Assembly (NCBI GenBank): GCA_902766175.1
Contig: CACXCJ010000072.1
Span: forward strand, 1 to 39,318
DNA length: 39,318 nt
Direction: 5' to 3'
Source: an uncultured Lachnospiraceae bacterium
GTDB taxonomy: Bacteria > Bacillota > Clostridia > Lachnospirales > Lachnospiraceae
Shown in pieces: positions 35,121 to 39,318 of the stretch; the stretch's first letter is position 1, and each line of letters starts with the position of its first letter. The notes beneath the pieces are model-generated. The model had not been told where the DNA came from. It made no database searches and saw only the letters and a list, made by a program, of their open reading frames with translations. The position numbers and the translations under genes were made by a program.

Positions 35121-35535
35121 GTATTTTTCGGATGAGGTGGAGAGGCTCTGCTATATCGGCGGGAAGAGCGACTGGATCGACCTCCGCGCTTCAGAGGATG
35201 TCTCCATGAAAAAAGGGGAGTTCCGGCTGATCCCGCTCGGCGTCGCGATGGAGCTCCCGAAGGGATATGAGGCGCAGGTCGTGCCGAGGAGCTCGACCTT
35301 CAAGAATTTCGGTCTGCTGCAGGTGAATTCGATGGGCGTGATTGACGAGAGCTACTGCGGGGACCACGATCAGTGGTTCTTTCCGGCGCTCGCCGTGCGG
35401 GACACGGAGATCCACCGGAACGACCGGATCTGCCAGTTCCGCATCACGGCGCACCAGCCGGAAATTACGTTTGAGGTGGTCGAGCGGCTTGAGGGAGCGG
35501 ACCGCGGAGGGTTCGGAAGCACAGGAATCAGATGA
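35098..35535 (+). CDS. dut: dUTP diphosphatase (trimeric dUTPase)
   Basis: A 145-residue dUTPase that hydrolyses dUTP to dUMP and pyrophosphate, keeping uracil out of DNA and supplying thymidylate synthesis. The five trimeric-dUTPase motifs are readable: WIDLRASED (26-34), [11 protein letters not shown] (62-72), [13 protein letters not shown] (78-90) with catalytic D83, DRICQFRI (109-116) and RGGFGSTG (136-143). The start inside scpB with GGAGAAGAG ahead is preferred; an in-frame ATG at 35071 would add nine residues. Compared with minimal dUTPases the segment around [11 protein letters not shown] is slightly altered. Confidence 0.93.
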   Translation: MTEKIRIKYFSDEVERLCYIGGKSDWIDLRASEDVSMKKGEFRLIPLGVAMELPKGYEAQVVPRSSTFKNFGLLQVNSMGVIDESYCGDHDQWFFPALAVRDTEIHRNDRICQFRITAHQPEITFEVVERLEGADRGGFGSTGIR

Positions 35536-35539
35536 GCTC

Positions 35540-36472
35540 ATGGAAAAACTGATCAGGCGGGAAAAATCCGGGAGAACCGGAAAAAACGGAAAATGCGGAA
35601 ACAGCGGAAAAAGCGCGGCGCAAAGCCGTTTTCTCGGCGTGCTTCTCGGCGCGGCGCTCTGCCTTCTCTTCCTGTGCGGCTGCGGCGAGCGCCTGAGCCG
35701 GGTGGAGACCTGCCGGAGGGCAGGGATCGAGGCGATGCAGAGAGGCGACTACGCCGGCGCCGCGGAACAGTTTCAGAGTGCCATGTCCTGCTACGGGACG
35801 GCGAGGCAGGACAGCGCCGGCATCGATGTGCTGAGATATCTCGCGGAGGCGCAGTACCGGTCGGGCGACTACGCCGGCGCCGCGGAGAGCTATGAGCGGC
35901 TTCTCGGCTCGGACGGGAGAAAGGGCGTCTATCTCGACATGGCGTGTGTCTGCCTCGTGAAGTCCGGAGGAGACCTGTCCCGGGCCGTCTCCCTGTATGA
36001 GGAGGCGGATCAGGCGGGAACGTCCGGAGATGCGCACAGGAGCACGCTGTTTACGCTCGGGGAGGCGCTTTCTGCGAGCGGAGACGATGCGCTGAAGGAA
36101 AAGGCAGAGGAGCTCTATCAGAACGCGGTGAGTTCCTCCGGGGAGACGCCGGATCTTTTCCTCCGGATCGGGAAGCTCTGCTTTGACGGAGGAGATCTGG
36201 AGAAGGCGGAGGAGTATTTCGAGAGCGGAATTTCACGCGCGGAGGAGGAGCTCTCCGCGGGCGCGGAAAATGAGGAGCGCACGGAAGAGCTGCAGGAGAT
36301 CCTTGAAAATCTCCGGTTTAACAGGGCGGTGTGCCTGGAATACAGCCATCAATACGGGGACGCGCTCAAGGAGATGGAGGATATCGCTGCCGCGTCCGGG
36401 GAGGAGGATGCCGCCCTGATGCATGAAATCACATTTTTAAAGAGCCGCGTCGGAGGAGAAAAGACGGAATGA
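35540..36472 (+). CDS. TPR-repeat lipoprotein
   Basis: A 310-residue protein with a basic N-terminus, one hydrophobic segment (31-47) and the lipobox LCGC, with C48 as likely lipidated cysteine, so it should sit on the outer face of the membrane. The rest is tetratricopeptide-like helical repeats, e.g. GIEAMQRGDYAGAAEQFQSAM and YRSGDYAGAAESYERLL, probably a protein-protein scaffold of unknown partner. A 23-bp stretch is repeated exactly at 35744 and 35864, 120 bp apart, both coding GDYAGAAE, a sign of recent repeat duplication or conversion. The start at 35540 is four bases after dut. The in-frame upstream extension to 35342 is dut sequence in another frame. Confidence 0.85.
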   Translation: MEKLIRREKSGRTGKNGKCGNSGKSAAQSRFLGVLLGAALCLLFLCGCGERLSRVETCRRAGIEAMQRGDYAGAAEQFQSAMSCYGTARQDSAGIDVLRYLAEAQYRSGDYAGAAESYERLLGSDGRKGVYLDMACVCLVKSGGDLSRAVSLYEEADQAGTSGDAHRSTLFTLGEALSASGDDALKEKAEELYQNAVSSSGETPDLFLRIGKLCFDGGDLEKAEEYFESGISRAEEELSAGAENEERTEELQEILENLRFNRAVCLEYSHQYGDALKEMEDIAAASGEEDAALMHEITFLKSRVGGEKTE

Positions 36473-37746
36473 CGGATTTCTACAGCACGTCGGAGGAGAA
36501 GGAGCGGGTGCTTCTTCTCGGAGTCTCGCGCTCGGAGCGGGATGACACGGAGGCTTCGCTCAGGGAGCTCGGGGCGCTCCTTGAGACAGCGGGCGCGGAG
36601 AGCGTCGGAGCGGTGATTCAGAGCCGGGAGGCACCGGATCCGGGCACATACTTCGGAACCGGAAAGCTCGATGAGGTGCGCGAAAAGCTGTGGGAGACGG
36701 GAGCCACCGCGGCTGCCGCGGATGACGAGCTCTCCCCTGCGCAGATGCGGAACCTGAAGGAAGCGCTCGGCGTGAAGATCATGGACCGCACGATGGTGAT
36801 CCTGGATATTTTCGCCCGGCACGCGGTCACGAGCGAGGGGAAAATCCAGGTGGAGATGGCACAGCTGAAATACACAGCCGCGCACCTCGAGGGACTCCGA
36901 TCCTCTCTGTCGCGTCTCGGCGGCGGAATCGGGACCAGAGGCCCGGGCGAGCAGAAGCTCGAGCTCGACCGCCGCGTGATTCACGAGCGGATCGGCGTGC
37001 TGAAACACCGCCTCACGGAGATGGAGAGACATCGGAATGTTTTGAGAAAGGCGAGGGAGAAGTCGGGAGTTTTCACGGCGGCAGTCGTCGGGTACACAAA
37101 CGCCGGAAAGTCGACGCTCTTAAACCGCCTGACAGGGGCGGACATTCTCGCTGCGGACGCACTGTTTGCGACGCTTGATCCGACGACAAGGCACCTCACG
37201 CTTCCGGGAGGGGAGGAGATGCTTCTCACCGACACGGTCGGGTTTATCCGGAAGCTCCCGCATCACCTGATCGAGGCATTTCACTCGACCCTGGAGGAGG
37301 CGATCTACTCTGACCTCATTCTCCACGTGGTCGATGTCTCAAATCCGGAGGCGGACGTCCAGGTGGCCGCGGTCTATGACACACTGGCGGGGCTCGGGAT
37401 GCCGGGGGAGCGGGAGATCATCACGGTCCTGAATAAGATTGACGCTGCGCCGGATTCGATCCGCTTCCGCGACCCGAACGCATCCCGAGTGGTGCGGATC
37501 TCCGCAAAAACCGGGGAGGGAATTCCTGAGCTTCTGGCGGTTCTTGAGAAATGCCTCAGGGCGCGCCGCCGTCTCCTGGAGACGGTGATTCCCTACGCGA
37601 GGGCCGGGGAAATCCAGGTACTCCGGAAGAGCGGCAGGCTCATGAAGGAGGAGTACCGCCAGGACGGGATTTATGTGATGGCCGAGGTCCCCGCTGACCT
37701 GTACGGCCGCTTTTCCGGCAGATACACAGGGACGGCCTCAGAATGA
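36469..37746 (+). CDS. hflX: GTPase HflX
   Basis: A 425-residue HflX, a GTPase that binds the 50S subunit and splits stalled or stress-arrested ribosomes. The HflX N-terminal domain contains GTYFGTGKLDEV (59-70) and the glycine-rich GGGIGTRGPGEQKLE (151-165), followed by a coiled-coil and the G domain: P-loop GYTNAGKS (208-215), DTVGF (255-259), NKID (322-325) and SAK (345-347). The length is normal. It starts in an ATGA overlap with the TPR lipoprotein and ends in an ATGA overlap with the next gene. Confidence 0.96.
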   Translation: MTDFYSTSEEKERVLLLGVSRSERDDTEASLRELGALLETAGAESVGAVIQSREAPDPGTYFGTGKLDEVREKLWETGATAAAADDELSPAQMRNLKEALGVKIMDRTMVILDIFARHAVTSEGKIQVEMAQLKYTAAHLEGLRSSLSRLGGGIGTRGPGEQKLELDRRVIHERIGVLKHRLTEMERHRNVLRKAREKSGVFTAAVVGYTNAGKSTLLNRLTGADILAADALFATLDPTTRHLTLPGGEEMLLTDTVGFIRKLPHHLIEAFHSTLEEAIYSDLILHVVDVSNPEADVQVAAVYDTLAGLGMPGEREIITVLNKIDAAPDSIRFRDPNASRVVRISAKTGEGIPELLAVLEKCLRARRRLLETVIPYARAGEIQVLRKSGRLMKEEYRQDGIYVMAEVPADLYGRFSGRYTGTASE

Positions 37747-39318
37747 ACAGAAGAGCGTTTTTACTCAGGACCGCCGTAATGGTCCTTTTTGCAGTGCTTG
37801 CAATTCTTCTCGCGCACTCTGCGGCGACGCACTGGGGAAATTACCGGGGCGATGGCGGAAGCAGTGCCGCCTCGGAAGAGAGAGAAGGCGCCGGGAAAAC
37901 GGAGGGTACCGGAAAGGGATCCTCGGAAGGCACCGGCAATGAGACGTCGGGAGACGCCGGCGAGAGAGGCGGCAGCCTCCCGGAGGAGGACAATCTCGAG
38001 CGCGGGCACGACCTCACAGAGCGGTACCGGAACTTTTCCGGGACGGTCAGGAGGGAAGTTTCCAGAAGAAGGGGGCAGGAGAAGCCCGTCGGCCCGGGGT
38101 ATCCCGGCAGCGAAAGTCTTCCCGCGCCGACAGATCCGTCCGCAGTCTGGATCGCGTCAGACCTGCACTACTGCTCACCGACGATGACGGACTACGGGGA
38201 GGCCTTCCGGGAGCGGCTGGACGAGGACGACGGAAAGGACGAGGAGGACATCGACTCGATTGTTGACACCTGGATCAATGAGATCCTGAAGGCGCGCCCG
38301 TCGACCGTGGTTCTCTCCGGCGACCTCGCGTTCGACGGGGAGACGGAGAATCACAGGGTTCTCGCGGAGAAGCTCAGGAAACTGAAGGAGGACGGCATTC
38401 AGCCGCTCGTCATCCCCGGCAACCACGACATTGGCTGCGATTTCTGGGCCTCCTCCTACCACGGAGATGTGAAGGAGAGCGCACCGACGCCGATGCACGC
38501 GGAGGAGTTCCGGGAGCTCTACCATGAGTTCGGTTACGACCAGGCCTCTTCCTCCGATGCGTCCTCCTTGAGCTACTGCTATCATGTCGATGAGAAGCAC
38601 TGGTTTCTTATGCTGGACTCCGCGATCTATGAGCCCGAGAACAAGGTGGCCGGGCGTATCCGGAAGGAGACGCTCACCTGGATGGAGGAGGTCCTTCAGA
38701 GCGCAGAGGATGCGGGAGCCCAGGTGATTCCCGTCGCGCATCATAACCTCCTGAGCGAGTCCCGTCTCTATCGGACAGACTGCACCCTGGAGAACAATGA
38801 GGAGGTGATCTCCCTTCTCGAGAAGTACCGCGTGCCGCTCTTTGTCTCCGGCCATCTGCATCTCCAGCGGATTCGTCCGTACAGGCCGGAGCCCGGCGTG
38901 GAGGCGGAGTCTCTGCTCTGGGAAATCGTGTCCGGGTGTTTTGCGATGACGCCGTTCCCCTACGGGGTCCTGAGGTTTGGGGAGGACGGCGCGCTTTCCT
39001 ATCAGATGCAGACGGTCGGTGTGAGCGCGGAGGTGCACCAGAACGGCCTCGATGAATTCCGACGCGTCATTTCCCGGAAGACAGAGCAGGAAATCCGCGG
39101 AATTCCGGAATACGTCCGCCTGAACATGGCGGATACCTACGCGTCCCTTCTCGAGAATTATGTGGCGGGGCGGGTCGTGGATGAGAAGGAGTACCGTGCC
39201 TCTCTCGGGTACCGGATGATGGAGCATTTTATTCCCGGCAGTGAGATCCTTCAGAAGGTCGAGTGGATGCTGAAGGACACGAAGCAGGACCAGTCAGCTC
39301 TCGAGATCACAGCCGGCG
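37743..39318 (+). CDS. Exported metallophosphoesterase, cut off by the window end
   Basis: An open frame of 525 codons with no stop before the window edge, so simple stop-to-stop callers miss it. An N-terminal hydrophobic segment (5-27) is a signal or anchor, then about 100 polar Gly/Ser/Glu-rich residues, then a calcineurin-like phosphoesterase domain: ASDLHY (D140, H142), LSGDLAFDGE (D194), PGNHD (N227, H228, D229), VAHHNLL (H333/H334) and SGHLHL (H371, H373). It is likely an extracellular nucleotidase or phosphodiesterase; the substrate is unknown. The ATG overlaps the hflX stop as ATGA. It is the second such enzyme in the run and not closely similar to the one before scpA. Confidence 0.9.
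   Translation, partial: MNRRAFLLRTAVMVLFAVLAILLAHSAATHWGNYRGDGGSSAASEEREGAGKTEGTGKGSSEGTGNETSGDAGERGGSLPEEDNLERGHDLTERYRNFSGTVRREVSRRRGQEKPVGPGYPGSESLPAPTDPSAVWIASDLHYCSPTMTDYGEAFRERLDEDDGKDEEDIDSIVDTWINEILKARPSTVVLSGDLAFDGETENHRVLAEKLRKLKEDGIQPLVIPGNHDIGCDFWASSYHGDVKESAPTPMHAEEFRELYHEFGYDQASSSDASSLSYCYHVDEKHWFLMLDSAIYEPENKVAGRIRKETLTWMEEVLQSAEDAGAQVIPVAHHNLLSESRLYRTDCTLENNEEVISLLEKYRVPLFVSGHLHLQRIRPYRPEPGVEAESLLWEIVSGCFAMTPFPYGVLRFGEDGALSYQMQTVGVSAEVHQNGLDEFRRVISRKTEQEIRGIPEYVRLNMADTYASLLENYVAGRVVDEKEYRASLGYRMMEHFIPGSEILQKVEWMLKDTKQDQSALEITAG

Larger units (their letters stand above)
19660..39318 (-). repeat. Right arm of the perfect giant inverted repeat
   Basis: Partner of the left arm. 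It carries the same 19 genes in the opposite orientation and ends inside the same codon of the same truncated metallophosphoesterase gene. Complete identity, including intergenic spacers, argues that one arm was copied computationally or during library preparation rather than by an old duplication. Confidence 0.98.

Overview
The whole 39,318-base window is one perfect inverted repeat. Bases 1-19659 are the reverse complement of 19660-39318, with no spacer; the axis lies in CAG|CTG between 19659 and 19660. Every gene therefore occurs twice, at x and 39319-x, on opposite strands and with identical proteins. The unique content is about 19.7 kb. Because the axis is exactly the midpoint and both ends break the same codon of the same gene, the likeliest reading is a fold-back assembly or read chimera forming a complete contig. 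A real head-to-head duplication cannot be excluded from sequence alone. Full descriptions are on the right-arm copies; left-arm entries point to them.

The organism looks like a GC-rich member of the Clostridia, perhaps Lachnospiraceae (inference). The signs are a DacF-type carboxypeptidase with Trp/Tyr-rich cell-wall-binding repeats, ScpA/ScpB, HflX, ThrH, AlaX, purine-rich ribosome binding sites, extended -10 promoters, and long runs of genes overlapping as ATGA.

Layout of the right arm, from the axis outwards: (1) 19692-23559, an AEC-family permease followed by pxpB-pxpC-pxpA, the ATP-dependent 5-oxoprolinase that turns pyroglutamate into glutamate. (2) 23701-23872, a tRNA-Pro(GGG) on the opposite strand with its own strong promoter and intrinsic terminator. 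(3) 24007-28981, a Cof-type HAD phosphatase, an 18-bp tandem repeat, an Xaa-Pro aminopeptidase, a TRAM-less RlmD-type rRNA methyltransferase and a ketopantoate reductase-family protein. (4) 28989-31071, thrH behind a structured leader, then alaX. (5) 31163 to the end, a tightly packed run: dacF, metallophosphoesterase, scpA, scpB, dut, TPR lipoprotein, hflX and a second exported metallophosphoesterase cut off by the window end. Apart from the oppositely oriented tRNA, genes point away from the axis in both arms.

The genes are mostly core housekeeping and amino-acid salvage functions: glutamate recovery from pyroglutamate, proline-peptide cleavage, serine/homoserine phosphate chemistry, tRNA proofreading, chromosome condensation, dUTP removal and wall maturation. 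I see no phage, transposase, CRISPR or defence system. The items most worth a second look are the giant palindrome and its axis, the cluster of 15-19 bp tandem repeats between genes, and the 18-bp array that encodes a conserved hexapeptide in the reading frame of the downstream aminopeptidase. No gene-free stretch exceeds 300 bases.
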